DNA of 64,000 nt from Cryptomeria japonica (GCF_030272615.1 NC_081409.1:615274755-615338754); one strand, 5' to 3'; counted from the first letter of the stretch, positions 12,522 through 25,907 are shown. Numbers and translations: made by a program. The notes: generated from the sequence alone by a model not told the origin.

Positions 12522-15346
12522 TGTAATGCCCTACCAAGAAACCCCGAAGGGATTAAGCCAAAACACAAGAATAAAGTGCAATAATTTTTATTTTTTTTAA
12601 GTTACACAACATTAAGATACAACAAGATATCAAAGATTCATATTACATAGTGAAAGACATCAACTAACACCTAAAGAGTTTCCCAACGTGATTACTTAAT
12701 TACACATTTAACTTAACTCACACTAATAAATCCAATTAAGCTTACTAACTTAATGATAAGATAATACCTAAACAAGGATAATTTCTTTCAGAAGATGAAA
12801 ATATAAATCACAAGATAAGATTCATTCATTAAGATTTATCTTTAACCTTCATTCAAACTTTTCATTAAAATTTAAGTCATGCATCTAATTTAACAAAACA
12901 CTTGAATTTCATCATAGACTAATGAGATCTTTCCATGTACACTTAATTTCCTTAACAATGATTGAATATAATCCATTATCCTAAGCTACATTCTTTCATG
13001 TTCCAATTTACTGCATCTAAGAGAGGATTGCATACATGCATTTAAAATTAATTTCATTTGATCCACTTATACATACTATCAAAATGTCATTCATACATGC
13101 TAACACTAAACATGAAACATAAGAACAAAAGCATCACATAACACCAAGATGATCTCGAAGTTCACCCCTGAAGGGCTACATCTTCGGGTCTGCTCAACTG
13201 CAAGACCCCTCTGATAATTAATAAAGTTAAGAATACATGATGTTCTCATTATTTACAATCCTGCCATCAAAGCGAAACATAACCAATATACAAACGACCA
13301 CATCGGCCAATAAATACATAATTGATCCCTGAATAGGAAAGGATCTAGCTGAACATAATTGAAGCTAATACAAGGGTCCATTGGAGCATTCAAAAACTAA
13401 GTCATCGCAACCCAAGGTATCGCATGAAACTAAGTACTAACAAGGGCATAAGCAACAAGGCGACTCCACAAAAGTGCTCCTATCAGGACAATACATCAAC
13501 ACACTAGCGAACGTAGGGACAAGTGTCATCACACAACCTGGTATGGTTACCATGGTAGGTCTTCATAGGTTTCAGCCCCATACACTGGGTTACCCTGGCA
13601 ACCTAATCTGAACCTTCGGCCCATCCAAGCCTCATGTGGACCCACACATCCTTTCGTGAAGACAAGGATGATGGTTTGCCATTTCAAGCCTTCTCACAGC
13701 ATGTTGAGTCTGTGTTAGCACTCGTCCCGTGTGTGAGGCATAATTATCTTACTTAGTAACTCATTAACAACACTCTAAAATACTATTAGGTTATCACTTA
13801 TTAGACTCACTTTCGATGGGCTACCCAGCAGCCACTTTGGACGTGACCCCCAATCGAAAGCCACTTTCCCATACAACACTAGACTATATTCAAGAGACCT
13901 CATAAACCAAGGAATACACATGGTCAAACTCCATGATTCAAGCGATTTTGTTATGAAAATATATTTTTGTTTTGTTTTTATATTTCTCTTCCTTTTTTTT
14001 TTAAACAAACACCCATTTTTTGTTTTAAACAGTCTCATGTAGAGACTTAAAATAAAAAATTTCAGAATGATAGAGGTTTACAAAATAGAGAAATTTGTTG
14101 AATACCCTTCCAAAATATATAGTTTTGGGCAAAAAGAAAACTCATTTCTCAAACAAGATACAAGCAATCAGCCAATCTTAACTAATTTCCACTATAATTC
14201 CTAATCTTGAGGCAATCAATGGAGAATTTGAAACCAAAATTGCATGAAGAACATTCAAGCCCATTTTTTTTTTTTTAAAACAAATAACCAAATTGATAAA
14301 CAAATTCCTACCTCAATAAGCATTCCTGAAAGGATCTGATGGAGAGCCCCAACCTACAGCTCAAAAAATCCTTCTCCTTCCAAAATCCCCAAATTTTCCA
14401 TCCAAAATATTTTCTAAAAATATTTTCCAAAAAAATTCAATCTCTAATATTTTTCCAAAAGCCTAGGTTAAATGGAAAAGGTTTGACCAAAAATTTTATT
14501 ATTATTTTTTTTTTGAATTAAAATATTTTATTTAAAATAATTCCTCAAAAATCATTATTTTCCAATTATATCAATAAATTAACTTGCTTCTCAATTTAAA
14601 AATCGATTTTTCCAAATAATTGAAATTAACCTTTCTATTTCCAAAATGTCGAGAAGATAAAATTAATTATATTTCAATTAAATTTAAATCTTTCTTTTCC
14701 AACAACATAAACATAATAATTTTAACATTAAAATTAACCATTTAATTGAACTTCCTACCAACTTGAATTGGGCAATTCAATTAACGATTAATCACATAAA
14801 AAGGGAGCCTATTTAATTTAGTCCCCAAAATACTAATGCAAAAACACACATTAAATCAAATTAGAGATTAAGGATTAATTACTCGATTTAACCACACACT
14901 AAACACGCAACCCAAGAAAGCCACATAGACAAACAATCCACATACCCAACCAAAGGGAATACTGACAACAACTGACGACGCTCACTTGAGCACGACTATG
15001 GTCAAACGAGGGTCTTACGACCACCTAATCCAAGTTCTAAGGACCAAAGAGGTACACTCAAACCTGCAAATCCAGGTGAAGACGAACCTCACACTCATGC
15101 GGTATTGTACCTGAAATCTCCTGCAACCAAGAGTCATACATGCATGCATATATAAATTTAATGAAAGTGTTAGCCCGATATTAATAACACGAAATAGGAA
15201 AACTAATTAGCTTGCATACCAACTGGTGCAAAAACCACATTAACAGATATGCGCTAAATCAAAACATCTGACTATAATCATTATATTATGATAAACTAAC
15301 CAAGGTCAAACCAAGATTAGAATTTGATTAGGGTAGGGGTACTACA
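12522..15346 (-). repeat. Element B 5' LTR (2825 bp)
   Basis: It begins TGTAATGCCC at 12522, two bases from the PBS, and ends TACTACA at 15346. Positions 13948-15346 match the left LTR copy. No long reading frame is present. The right flank reads ACAAC; the matching left flank is lost through truncation of the other LTR. Confidence 0.8.
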
Positions 15347-16810
15347 ACAACTACATTCAGGCAATCTTTCAAAAACAAAGTTTCAACATACAAAGTAAGA
15401 GATTGAACCAACCTTGAATTTGCCAAGGGTTTACAAGGGATAGTTTGGAGAAGAGCAGCCCAAATCCACACTTCTTTCCTTCAACACTTAGCCAAAAATT
15501 ATATCCTAAACTTGCTTCCAAAATTTTAAGAACTAGTCTCCAAAGATGGAGAGTGGGTGATTAACTTCCTAAGTCTCAATCCCTTGCCTAAGAAGGTTTC
15601 TCTCACTCTTTCCAACCTCTTGGATAGAGTGAGAGCTCACATTGGTTGGTCTTCCCAAAGCCTTACACACTCCCTAACCAAGGCACCTCAAATAGGGAAA
15701 TGGAATTGGGAAAATGAATGACACATACCAAGAAGGTTATCTAACTAAGGAAGGCTCTCCTAAAGATGAAATTCGGCCAACTTGGGTAACTCACTTTTTG
15801 GGGAGGTTAAACAAATCCTAGGGAGTGGACACATGGCCAAATTTGGCCTTCATCCATAGGTACACCATATGGCCCACTAAAAATGCTTATAAACTGACTC
15901 TAGGAGTTGGTTTAACCCTTTGAAAGTCCACCCAAAGTTTACCTACGGGTCAACTCTAAGTTGACCCTCCTAATGGCTCACTATCCTAGGTTTACTTGGG
16001 ACCTTCAAGGATAATTGGAAATATAACATTGGTAAAATAAATTCCTCAAAAAGAGGCATGACAATGCCAACTCAACATACAACACGTGTCAAGTGACACT
16101 ACAAAAATAATTTCACATCACAAATACACACATGGTAATTGTCCCTATTAAAATTTATAAATTAAACAAATTACCAAATTGAACACTCATGCAAGCATAA
16201 CATTTACAAATTAAAATATGTTTACAAACAAGGGGTTGTCTCTCCAAATAGACAACCCCTGGCTTCACAATCACACCTAGACCTAGGTTTGATTCTCCAT
16301 ATTGTTTCCATGGTCACATGGATAATTTTCCTTCACATCTCAATTACACATTAGTAATTCCCAAATAACCACATATAAATTTAACATATAAAAAGGAATA
16401 TAATTCAATCACTCCGCATATAATTGCCATCATACAAATCAATTTACCATATATCCAATGAAATACACATAAAGCAATTCACTTAATGACATTATCATAA
16501 TCCTCATAAATTTCAACCATTCATAAGGCATGCATCATATTTCTAACATCATAATAAAGTTCTACAAATTTAGATATAGCTAACATATGTCAGATCAAGA
16601 TTATCCAATCAGTGGATTATAAAGGATTTCAAATCCATAACACATCAAAATGTACACCGCAAGATGAAATGATTTGTAACTCGGTTCAATTACTTTTCTC
16701 ACCAATCTATTCGTCTAACATAGCCCATACTATTGAATTATAGCATTTGTTAATAGGGTCAACCATGGTCAACTAAGTTAATCAGAGCTTGATTGGGGAG
16801 GGGCCCTACA
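15347..16810 (-). repeat. Fragment E: LTR end of a related family, probably hosting element B
   Basis: The right end, GGGGCCCTACA at 16810, resembles the LTR starts of B (GGGGTACTACA) and C (GGGGTATTACA), and the sequence leading to it shares GGTCAA and GATTAGG-like words with B. No open frame of note. The left part is missing or displaced by B. Assignment rests on the terminal similarity only. Confidence 0.5.
16231..16260. repeat. Perfect 10-bp inverted repeat with 10-nt loop
   Basis: AGGGGTTGTC at 16231-16240 and its exact reverse complement at 16251-16260 flank a ten-base loop. No T-tract follows. It lies within LTR fragment E and could act in RNA folding, but function is unknown. Confidence 0.75.
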
Positions 16811-16885
16811 TAATGGATCTAAGGATATAAGAAGATGATGATAAATATGAATGTTCCAAGTATGTTCAACACCTAATTGACATGC

Positions 16886-16967
16886 ATAGCCCACTATATT
16901 TATATTGTGCATTTACTTTATCATGTATAGCCCACTATATTTATATTGTGCATTTAGTTTATCATGT
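16886..16967. repeat. Tandem duplication, 41-bp unit, two copies
   Basis: The unit beginning ATAGCCCACTATATTTATA occurs at 16886 and again at 16927, nearly identical. It sits upstream of the copia RT remnant and is probably a local replication-slippage product. Confidence 0.8.
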
Positions 16968-16989
16968 ATTGATGATGAACCTATAAATA

Positions 16990-17875
16990 TTACTCTCTCT
17001 CTTCAAAGGAATGTGAGTCCTGGAATGAAGTCATTCAAGAGAATATTATGGTACTTGGTAAATGTGATACATGGGATCTAGAGTGAGTTGTTTTCAAGGG
17101 AAGGAATCCTATAGGTTGAAAGTGGATGTTTAAAATAAAGTTTGAAATAAATGGCATGTTGGAGAAGTACAAGGCTAATATGGTCACAAAGGGCTACACT
17201 TTAATAGAGTGAATTGAATTTTGTAAATTGGTTTCTCCCATTATCAAATTATCTTTCATTAGATTCTTTCTTTCTTTTGATGGTGTTTATAATTTTTAAG
17301 TAGAGAAAAGGGTTATTAAAACTATTTTCTTGCATTGGGTTAGATTGAAGAGTAAATATGCATGCAAGAACTTATAAGTTTTTGTGGTAGAATGGATTTT
17401 AGTTTCTAGCTTGAAATATTTAGTGTATGGTGTAAAACCATTGCCTTGGATGCAATTCCATAATTTTACTATTTTTGTATTGAAGTTAGGTTTTGTAATA
17501 AGGAAATAAGATCATGATGCATATGTTGAATTTATTGATTTAGTTAGCTTCTAATTATCATTTTATATGTTGATAACTTGTTGATTATTACAAACAATAA
17601 GGTGGTGTTTAAGTACCTTAAAGCTCAATTTTTTTGTGTGTTTTCTATTAAGAATTTAGGGGCAAAAACAATCATTCCAGGAATAGATATAATTAGGGAT
17701 CAATTTTATAGAGAAATTTGGCTTAGCTAAAGATATTCAAACTATTTTGTAGTAGTTTGATATGCATGAATTACAAACAAGTGTGTATTCATTTACATCT
17801 AGACACTAAGATTCTATTAGATTAGTGCTTTTAGTTCAATGATAATTCTAAGGAAATAGTGTGCCTTAATCTAGT
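16990..17875 (+). pseudogene. Ty1/copia reverse transcriptase remnant, part 1
   Basis: Translation across stops and frameshifts gives the copia RT consensus order: ESWNEVIQENI near 17023, GRNPIG.KWMFKIK near 17105, YKANMVTKGYT near 17168, then VSPIIK and IRFF near 17230, and a degraded region matching the later RT motifs up to 17875. Family role: reverse transcription of the element RNA. The copy has many stops and no conserved active-site block that I could read. At 17876-17880 (GTTGT) it is interrupted by element C and resumes at 30714. Confidence 0.8.
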
Positions 17876-17880
17876 GTTGT
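17876..17880. other. Target-site duplication of element C, left copy (GTTGT)
   Basis: GTTGT lies immediately before the LTR start TGTAAATCCCC at 17881. An identical copy sits at 30714-30718, and both are flanked by the two halves of the copia RT. Confidence 0.85.
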
Positions 17881-19679
17881 TGTAAATCCCCACCAAGGAA
17901 TCCTAGAGCATAAGAGCAAACTATACTAGGAATGCTTGGGAAAAAAAAATTGAAGTAATAATGTGTCATCTTGCATATCATCTACAAGTATAGTGTTGAA
18001 CCTTAGATAAGGTCAACCAATTGTTAACCAAATATGCACATGCAGAAGTCAAAACTCTTGGAACTCCATCCAAGATAACTCAAGTCACCTTTAAGGGTTC
18101 CCTAATGTCACTACCCTAGCAACACATCCAAGACAAGATCTTTATACCATGAACCACTAGGAGATGACTAAATCAACCTCCAACACTAAATAAAACATAC
18201 CTATGTTCATTTTTAAACATTTATGGAAATGTTCTTATGATAACATCTAGATACATCCAAAATAGAGAAGCATAAGAGATCATACTTTGTGCCTAATTAC
18301 CATACTGATGTATGTAAATAAATACCAATACATATCCAATAGGAATTATTACATCAATCTCCAATTAGAGTTTTCAATACATACATGATCAATCATACAA
18401 TACATGTTACAATATACAAATGATTACATCTTACAAGAAGGAGAGAAAATGACTAAGACTTTAGTGTTGAGGAAGGAGGTAGAATCCATCGAGCCAGTCA
18501 TGAACCAAGTCCTTTGATCCCCAACAATAGTTGGCAACGCCACCTAACCATGTGGTATCCTCAAGTCTACCCCATCGTGATCATAGAGATATTCACACAA
18601 CCCAAATAGTCACACAAGAATATAAGGGAGAGTAAAAGGGCTTACATAAGAGCCAAACATGCAACAATTACTCAACATGAACATAACATCCAATCAAGAG
18701 TAATAAAACCACAACAAGATGGAACTTCCAACAATATATCACTCACATCAAAGAGAAACAATCCAAGAGAGAGTTCCCAAGAAACAATAATTAAAACACC
18801 AAAGAGTGAGGAATCATCCTCCATCAACAACAATAAGGGCAAGGAGGCACCCACAAGAGCAACAACAAATTTACCATATGACATATATCACAATGAGATA
18901 ACCAAAATTTTAAGCAATAGTAAATCCATAGGGTGCTACTCAACTAATAGGACCTAGATACTAGAGTGCTATTATAGGAAGTGCCATCATGTGTGCTTGT
19001 GGGGATGCATCACATGAAACTGAGCATTCTCTCATACATATGAGAATGATGATCATGCAAGTCCAATTGCTACATGTGCAGACATGTCTCTCTAGACAAG
19101 TCTCGATTGCTTCATGTGTGGGAATGCCTTCCAAAGTCATCCTTAGCCTTGTACTAGCACTCAAGGCATGCTAAGGGAGCCAATTATCTTGATTAATATT
19201 TTATTCCCACCAAAGTTTTTTATTATTTTATCCCTCAATTAAAAAAATCCCCAATCAGATTATGAAGTGTACCACTTACGGGTTGGGGACATGAATGGGA
19301 GCCACTCCCGAAACCCACTTTAGTACCTAGACTAGGCTCATTCCATTCAATTGAATGAGGAAACAAATAAAAACACAATACAATTATTCACATATCATAA
19401 TCTCAATAATACCAAATATCTCTTTTACATAATGTCATTTCAACCATATACAAGGCATACTCAATTGGTCATGCTACCAAGAGAACAGAACCACTTGATC
19501 CCTCAATGAATTTCAATCACACAAGAAGATACAAGGTATCCATTTCAAAGATTTCCACAAGGCATTAAATCATTCATTTTAATTGCTCACATCAAGGGCT
19601 ATTAAATCATTACCCCTAGGGAGACACATGTCAAGCAACAATATCAACCTCAATGTAAATCAACAAATGAATATATATA

Positions 19680-19712
<33 letters not shown>

Positions 19713-19792
19713 CTATATATGTATATATATAAATGTATGCATGTATACATACATACATACATATATAGATAGATATACATACATACACACAC

Positions 19793-19825
<33 letters not shown>

Positions 19826-19827
19826 TG

Positions 19828-19896
<69 letters not shown>

Positions 19897-20084
19897 GTAT
19901 ATATATATGTATATATATACATAGATACATAGATGCAAATATATATAGACATACATATATGTATGTATGTATATATAATTATATATTAACACATACATAC
20001 ATATATATGTATATAAATATACATATATACATACACACATACATATATATACGTATATACATACATAAATGCATACATACATAT

Positions 20085-20115
<31 letters not shown>

Positions 20116-20125
20116 TGTATATACG

Positions 20126-20158
<33 letters not shown>

Positions 20159-20643
20159 ATATGTATATGTATATACATATATACATACATACATGTATGT
20201 ACACATATATATGTATATATATATACATACATATATATATATAGATATATACACACACATATATATATACATATTTATATATACATATATATACATATAT
20301 GTATACATACATATATACATATATGTGTGTGTGTGTATACATACATACATACACACACACATATATATGCATATACATACATACATGCATACATATACAT
20401 ACATATACATACATACATACATACATACATACATACATACATACATACATACACAGACACACACACATAAGTAAATTAACTCAAATTGCTAAAGGGTTTT
20501 TAACATCATATGCATTTTCATAAACAAATGATACGGTATCATCCCTTTTACATATAATTATCAATTAAACTTCATAATAATAATTTCATCTAATTAAATT
20601 ACATTAAATATGATCATCAATATGATTCTTCTACATCTACAAG

Positions 20644-20676
<33 letters not shown>

Positions 20677-21201
20677 CATCAAATCAAGATAACATAAAAT
20701 ATGATTCATTAATTTTAATCAGCTAATCTAGTTAATATCACTTATCTCATTCTAATCATTACTCAAATCAACATTTAATTCCACATATCTCATATGGCAA
20801 TTTTGAATCACAATATTGATCTATCTCAATCATCAAGCACAATAAGTCTAGATTATGTCATAGCAACAACCCAATGAGTCAAGTACCCAAATCAATCCTG
20901 CAATGGTTCTCACAACCAAGCACAAGAAGAAGAAGCATACATCTCAATGCAACAACATAATCAAATCACCATGAAGCAATCCAACAAATCACTAGTCTAG
21001 AACAATCAAGAATATATATCAAAGTCCACCATAAGATAAACACTCGAAATCACATACTAAAATTTAAAAGTATCCCAAATAAGATTGAAGCACTACAAAA
21101 TAATCCACATCCAAACTACAAGAGACACAATTGACAAGCACAAAGTTGGGTCCACATAAAGAAGTATGTAATGCAGAAAAGTAGATGGGAGGGGTATTAC
21201 A
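17881..21201 (-). repeat. Element C 3' LTR (3321 bp)
   Basis: It runs from TGTAAATCCCC at 17881 to GGGGTATTACA at 21201, next to the PPT. It includes the large microsatellite at 19669-20469. There is no second LTR copy in the window, so the inner boundary rests on the PPT and terminal motif, and the outer one on the TSD and likeness to element B. Confidence 0.75.
19669..20469. repeat. Compound microsatellite (ATAC/GTAT/AT/AC), about 800 bp
   Basis: Alternating blocks of (ATAC)n, (GTAT)n, (AT)n and (GT)n/(AC)n fill the interval. Blocks of opposite polarity alternate, so the tract is highly self-complementary. All long open frames here (Tyr/Ile/His/Met-rich) are artefacts of the repeat. A second short (AT)n tract lies at 20643-20676. 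Confidence 0.95.
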
Positions 21202-21212
21202 TCCTCCACCCC
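21202..21212 (-). promoter_or_regulatory. Element C polypurine tract
   Basis: The plus strand reads TCCTCCACCCC, nearly all purine on the element's sense strand, abutting the LTR start TGTAATACCCC. Its position is equivalent to the tract of element B. Confidence 0.7.
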
Positions 21213-22396
21213 AAGGCTAGGCTTACTCTCAAAAGCCCATATTCAATAACAAGGCACCATCAATGCACAATCCAGTGAACACATCAAGCATACAAAAATG
21301 ACCTTTGACTCACCCACAAATCTAATTCACAACACAAAAATCACACTACCATAAGGAATTGGACCTAATGCGTAGTTCGAAGATAATCAACACTCACAAA
21401 GACCCACAATAAGCCATAACACGATGTTAGGAACTTCATCTAGCCACCGAATCTATTAGCTACAACACTTATTGAGTGACTTTACCCTATCATGAGGCAA
21501 CGAAGTACAAATAGAGGTTTCCACAATCTCTCCTTAGACCAAGGTACGAGACCTTTAGGGCTACCACCCAAAATAGAGGGAAAATATCATCTCATGAGAT
21601 GAAAAAGCTTCAACATAAGGGTACTCAAAGGCATGAAGACTAACGATTGCCTCTCATGACCAAGAGAACCCACATGATGGAGGTTCAATGACCCCCAACA
21701 CTCCACAAGAAGGGCCATACGACTACCATTAAATATAACGTATAAGAGTAAATAGGATTTCCCCGTTGTTGACCATTCAATTATAGCCACATTAGGGGTT
21801 ACTCATCCCATCTTGATCATGATTTATCAATAAAAAAGGTGACAATGTATCCCTCATAAGAATCACCATCATACACTTCCAACTATTGAATATTCCATAC
21901 AACTATTAGGGTGACATAGGTTAAGGTGATTGTGGGTCACTGCCAAAATGCTCACTGCAAGTGGGCTCATTGCCTAGCTAAAACTGCCAAAAAAAGAAGG
22001 GCTCACTGCTTAGAAGAAGAAGAAATAAAAATAAAAAATTCACCATTGAAACACAACTGCGACAACGCTGCAATGCCGGAAGAAACCTTTGGCTCACTAT
22101 CTTCGATACCAAATAGCAACATCACACAATCTCACTACTCAACCACAAATTCACACAACCTCTCACACATTCACATAAAATAGATCTTCCTTTTCAATCC
22201 ACTTACATCCATATATTTTTCTTATTACAATTATCCTCTATTTATACCGATCTCTTGAATTAAGAATTTTCCAAGTTGGCCAAAGAGAGAACGAAATATA
22301 ATTCAAAAAAGGTCTTCACTAAACATTCCTGTGGTGGAGAAGAATGAGAAGTGGACCACACCACTATTGGCAAGAGACCCTGCATAGGTCATTTGG
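21213..22396. other. Element C internal sequence, no gene seen
   Basis: No motif-bearing frame. Around 21930-22120 are several GGCTCACTGCC-like words that also occur in LTR G2 near 29270-29350, so a minus-strand fragment of that LTR family may be present. A weak PBS-like word near 22099-22112 is not supported by a neighbouring LTR. Confidence 0.45.
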
Positions 22397-23466
22397 TGTT
22401 GTCATTGATGGCAACCCAAGTTAGCTATCCCATTCGCATTGTATGATTTGATCCTACCGGAAGTCAGATTGAAGTTTGGTTGAGTTCGGCAAGCTTGAAC
22501 AAAGTATCCAAAGAAGCTCAGTATTTTGATTGGTACATCTTTTTAGGTTATCATCTTGTATTGCGGATTTCAGGGAAGGTAGATGGATGTAGGGATTTCC
22601 CTATTCCATATTTTTATCCTCTGGTGGTGATTGGTTCGTGTGTTAGAAGCCTCTGTATTTTAGTTTTCAGTTTGGCAATGTAGAATGACAGTCTTGTGTT
22701 CATAATCCTTATGCAGATTATGTGGATTGATTTTGGTGATGATTTTTGTGATCTAGGTAATTTGTTTGAAGGTTGTGGTAGCATATGGACAATTATTTTT
22801 TATCCACATTGGTATTTGAGTTCGGATTGAGTTGATTATGTAGACTTGTTTCAATAATGTTCTAAGTGTTCTTGGGCCAACTAGTGATGGATGTGATTTC
22901 TTGTTGTGGATATATAAGATCGATTGTTATGATCATTTTGGATATTGGGGTGTATACGAAAAGTGTTGGTGATCATTTATGCATAGTTTCATGTGCACAA
23001 GTCAAATTTTTATGCTCCGAATTATTGTAGAACAATGGAACAGAGCAGTATAAGGCAAAATATGAAATGTTTATAAAATATGTTTAACCAAAACTATAAT
23101 CAAGCATTTGTAGATGCTATTATTTAGTTCATGTACTTCAGTGATCTGTTGTAATCCATTTTTGAGGTAGTGAACCTTCCCCAGGTTGTAGTCCTTCTTT
23201 GTTTTGAGCAGTGTGCCTGAATGCATGTGCATTCTCATTATAAAACTTCATATTTGAGTATACTCATTTGTGGGTCTCATCCCCACCATGGTTTTTCCCT
23301 TTATTGGGTTTTCCACATATAAAATTTGTGTTATGGTGTTGTGGTTGATTACTTTGTGTTCTTGCATCTTTCTTTTGGTTCAATGTATTAAGTGGTTGAA
23401 AAAGCAGGTTAATAAATTTAAAGTTTGCAAAACATTGATTCACGCCCCCTCTCGGTGTTCCATACA
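22397..23466 (+). repeat. G1: copia-like solo LTR, plus orientation
   Basis: It begins TGTTGTCATTGATGGCAAC and ends near CACGCCCCCTCTCGG...ATACA. The inner block around 23205-23310 (GTGTGCCTGAATGCATGTGC, then CCACCATGGTTTTTCCC and GGGTTTTCCACAT) also occurs in reverse orientation in G2. No PBS follows and no PPT precedes it, so it reads as a solo LTR. Exact ends are approximate and no TSD was found. Confidence 0.6.
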
Positions 23467-23523
23467 CCAAAAATGTTGGAGCAAAATATACAACATTCAG
23501 GATCAATATGTTGGTGTAAATCA

Positions 23524-23936
23524 TGTGTCATATTTACTCTTTACTTAAGCTGACATAGGATAATGCATCTCATAGTAGTTTGCATATGAGACACTTAGGG
23601 AATTGTGCACATAGGGAAGTTGCTTATAGGAGAAATTCCACCTTTTGTGGTCTTATCTTGTTGTTACATTCCACCCTCGATGGGTGATCCACCTCTTGTG
23701 GAATATATTTTTATTTTTTCTACCTACCCTTGTTTCTCATTGGGCCACATGTCATGTATGTGTACTCACATATCCACATGGCCTTTCCTTTATAAGAAAG
23801 CTCATCTTATTTTTATTGGTTAATCCAGTTGATCATATTTTGCATCTTGATAGGAATACAGTTTATTCTTGTCACATATTTTGTTCTCTCTTATTTGTGA
23901 TATCGATTTGACTCTAGATCTTAGAAAATTATCACA
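23524..23936 (+). repeat. Element F 5' LTR (413 bp)
   Basis: It runs from TGTGTCATAT to TTATCACA, immediately followed by the PBS. A TATAAG word near 23791 could be a promoter TATA box by position, but this is weak. Confidence 0.85.
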
Positions 23937-23950
23937 TGGTATCAAAGCCA
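23937..23950 (+). promoter_or_regulatory. Element F primer-binding site
   Basis: TGGTATCAAAGCCA abuts the LTR end. It matches the common initiator tRNA-Met type PBS with one change (AAAGC for AGAGC). Confidence 0.85.
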
Positions 23951-24344
23951 TTAGAGTTCCATTGGTTTGCCAATTGAGAGAAATTTGGTGAAATTTGGGG
24001 TTTTGCATTTTTGAGCTTTCTATTGCAGGTTATTCTTGGAGCTTGCTAGGTCAAATCTAAGGTCACCATTGGATTGAGGAGGTTTGAGAAAGTCATAATC
24101 ATTTTTTGTTTCATCCAAATCCAACATCTAAGGCCAAATCTAGAGCCATTTGAAGGTGAAGGGTGGTGACATTCCAGAAGCAATCTGCAATTTTGGAGCA
24201 TTTTTGGCAAAATTTGTCATCATCATCATGCGTAGAATGCCCAAAAACCCCAAGTTTGCATGTCCATTTGTTCAAATCGGCCTCTATCACCCCAAGTTGA
24301 AAAAATCTCCCCTCCCTGGTTATCGTACGAACTTGCGAGTACAG

Positions 24345-25020
24345 GTGATTTTTTTTTTAAATTATTTTATGCTTTTCTTAAATTTTTCAAATTTTTTAAA
24401 AAAATCAAATTAAAAATCTTGGGTGGTGATTTATTGTTTTTTTTATTTTATTTTTTAAAATGATTTTAAATTTTTTTGGGGGTGCTGGCAAGCTACCTAT
24501 GACCCGCAGGTGTACCTGCGAGTACTGCATGTGGACATCATGGCCTGCAAATTCTCTATGGTGACGTAGGGCCCCCTATAGGGGTAAAAAGAACATTTTG
24601 AAAAACTTTTAGAATTTTTTAATATGTTTTTTTTAGTTTTTTAATAAAAAAAACTTTGTTTTTAATAAATTTTATTAAAACCAATTTTGTTTAATAATTT
24701 TTTTTTAAATGTTTAAAAAAAATTTAAAATTTTTTTATTATATTTAATAAATTTTTTAATCTAAAAATTCAAAAAAAAACATGTGTTGTTTTTTCTCTTT
24801 TAATAAATCTTTTTTTAACAAAATTTTCAAAAAAAAAAGGTTTTTTTCTTTATTTTTTTTAAAATAGTATTTTTCATAATCTCAAAAATTAAAAGACATG
24901 GCATTTTTTTCTTTATTGTTTAATAAAGTTTTTTTTTTCATGGGTTTAATAATTGTTTTTATTAACTTTTAATTGAGTTTTTAAAAACAAAATTTTCATG
25001 TAATAAGCAAAATTAGGAAC
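24345..25020. other. T/A-homopolymer-rich internal stretch of element F
   Basis: Runs of T and A of 5-12 bases dominate, with almost no G or C between about 24600 and 24960. There is no coding signal. It resembles decayed slippage-expanded sequence. Confidence 0.7.
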
Positions 25021-25883
25021 AAAGTTTTTTCTTGTCTACCATATCCATTTGCAGTGTTTTCTATCCGGCAACCAAGGGGGGGTCAATTTGCTCCTTCATA
25101 TCTCTTGGCATCATCCCAATCGAGAGGCATAATCATTTGCAATCTTCTACAAGGCATCTTTTTGGTGGCATCATCTTCATGTTTCCAAATTTGCATCATC
25201 ATATTGTATTGTCTTGCATGAGTTATGTTGTAACACACTACAATAAAGTGTCACACCTCTTTGTACTTTGTCATTGATGACATATTTGATGCAATCCTCT
25301 TGTCTTCGATAGATTAGGAAATATCTTGTGAGACTTGGTGCATGGTTTCAGTTGAGACTTAGATTGTACAAGATTGTGCATGACTCTAGTGAGACTTCGA
25401 TTGTATCAATTCACCATTAATGAGTATCCAGTTGATGCTCAAAGTAGGTGTCTTCATGTCTGATCTTAATTTTATTGTAGTGAGTGATTCATTGATCATT
25501 CTTCATTGATATTAGTACCTCATTTTGTCACATTTGACATTCATGGTGCATCTATTTCTTCCAAATGGGGAGGTATTTTGGTCAACATGATTGGACCATC
25601 TTTGCAGGAGATTCTACATTGAGGGGGGGCTTCATAGTCTTTCCTCTTCTCTCTTATGGGGGGGACTTTTTCCTCACATGATGTTTTGTTCTTCTCATAC
25701 ATCATTGAGAGCATTGTGTATTTGCATCTCTCTTTTGCGGGAGAGTTTTTTCCCACTGGATTTTTCTCTTTCTTCATTTGTGAGAGATTGTATTGCATTT
25801 GTACATGGGTACCTAACATGGACTAGTTGTCAGGACCCATCTTGCATTATTATCTTGAGTCTACAGTCCCCTAAGTTGCACTT

Positions 25884-25899
25884 AAGGAGGGGCCCTAGG
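25884..25899 (+). promoter_or_regulatory. Element F polypurine tract region
   Basis: AAGGAGGGGCCCTAGG lies eight bases before the second LTR. The purine core AAGGAGGGG is the likely plus-strand primer. Confidence 0.6.
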
Positions 25900-25907
25900 T
25901 TAAATTA

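Larger units (their letters stand above)
7470..15346 (-). mobile_element. Element B: coding-free LTR retrotransposon (LARD-like)
   Basis: Two long direct repeats (7470-8853 and 13948-15346) bracket an internal part with a PPT beside the left repeat and a PBS of the common plant type beside the right LTR, all on the minus strand. The PBS places the true right LTR at 12522-15346 (2825 bp), so the left LTR has lost about 1.4 kb. The internal part of about 3.65 kb has no reading frame above about 90 codons and no retroelement motif. LTR ends and PBS suit a Tekay/Del-type chromovirus derivative, moved in trans (inference). Confidence 0.8.

Noticed and set aside
19631-20523. Long open frames (up to 225 codons) rich in Tyr, Ile, His and Met on both strands
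   Set aside because: They are direct translations of the ATAC/GTAT microsatellite, present in several frames at once.
22099-22112. PBS-like word (minus strand TTTGGTATCGAAG)
   Set aside because: No LTR end lies beside it, and the better PBS of element C is at 30704-30713.
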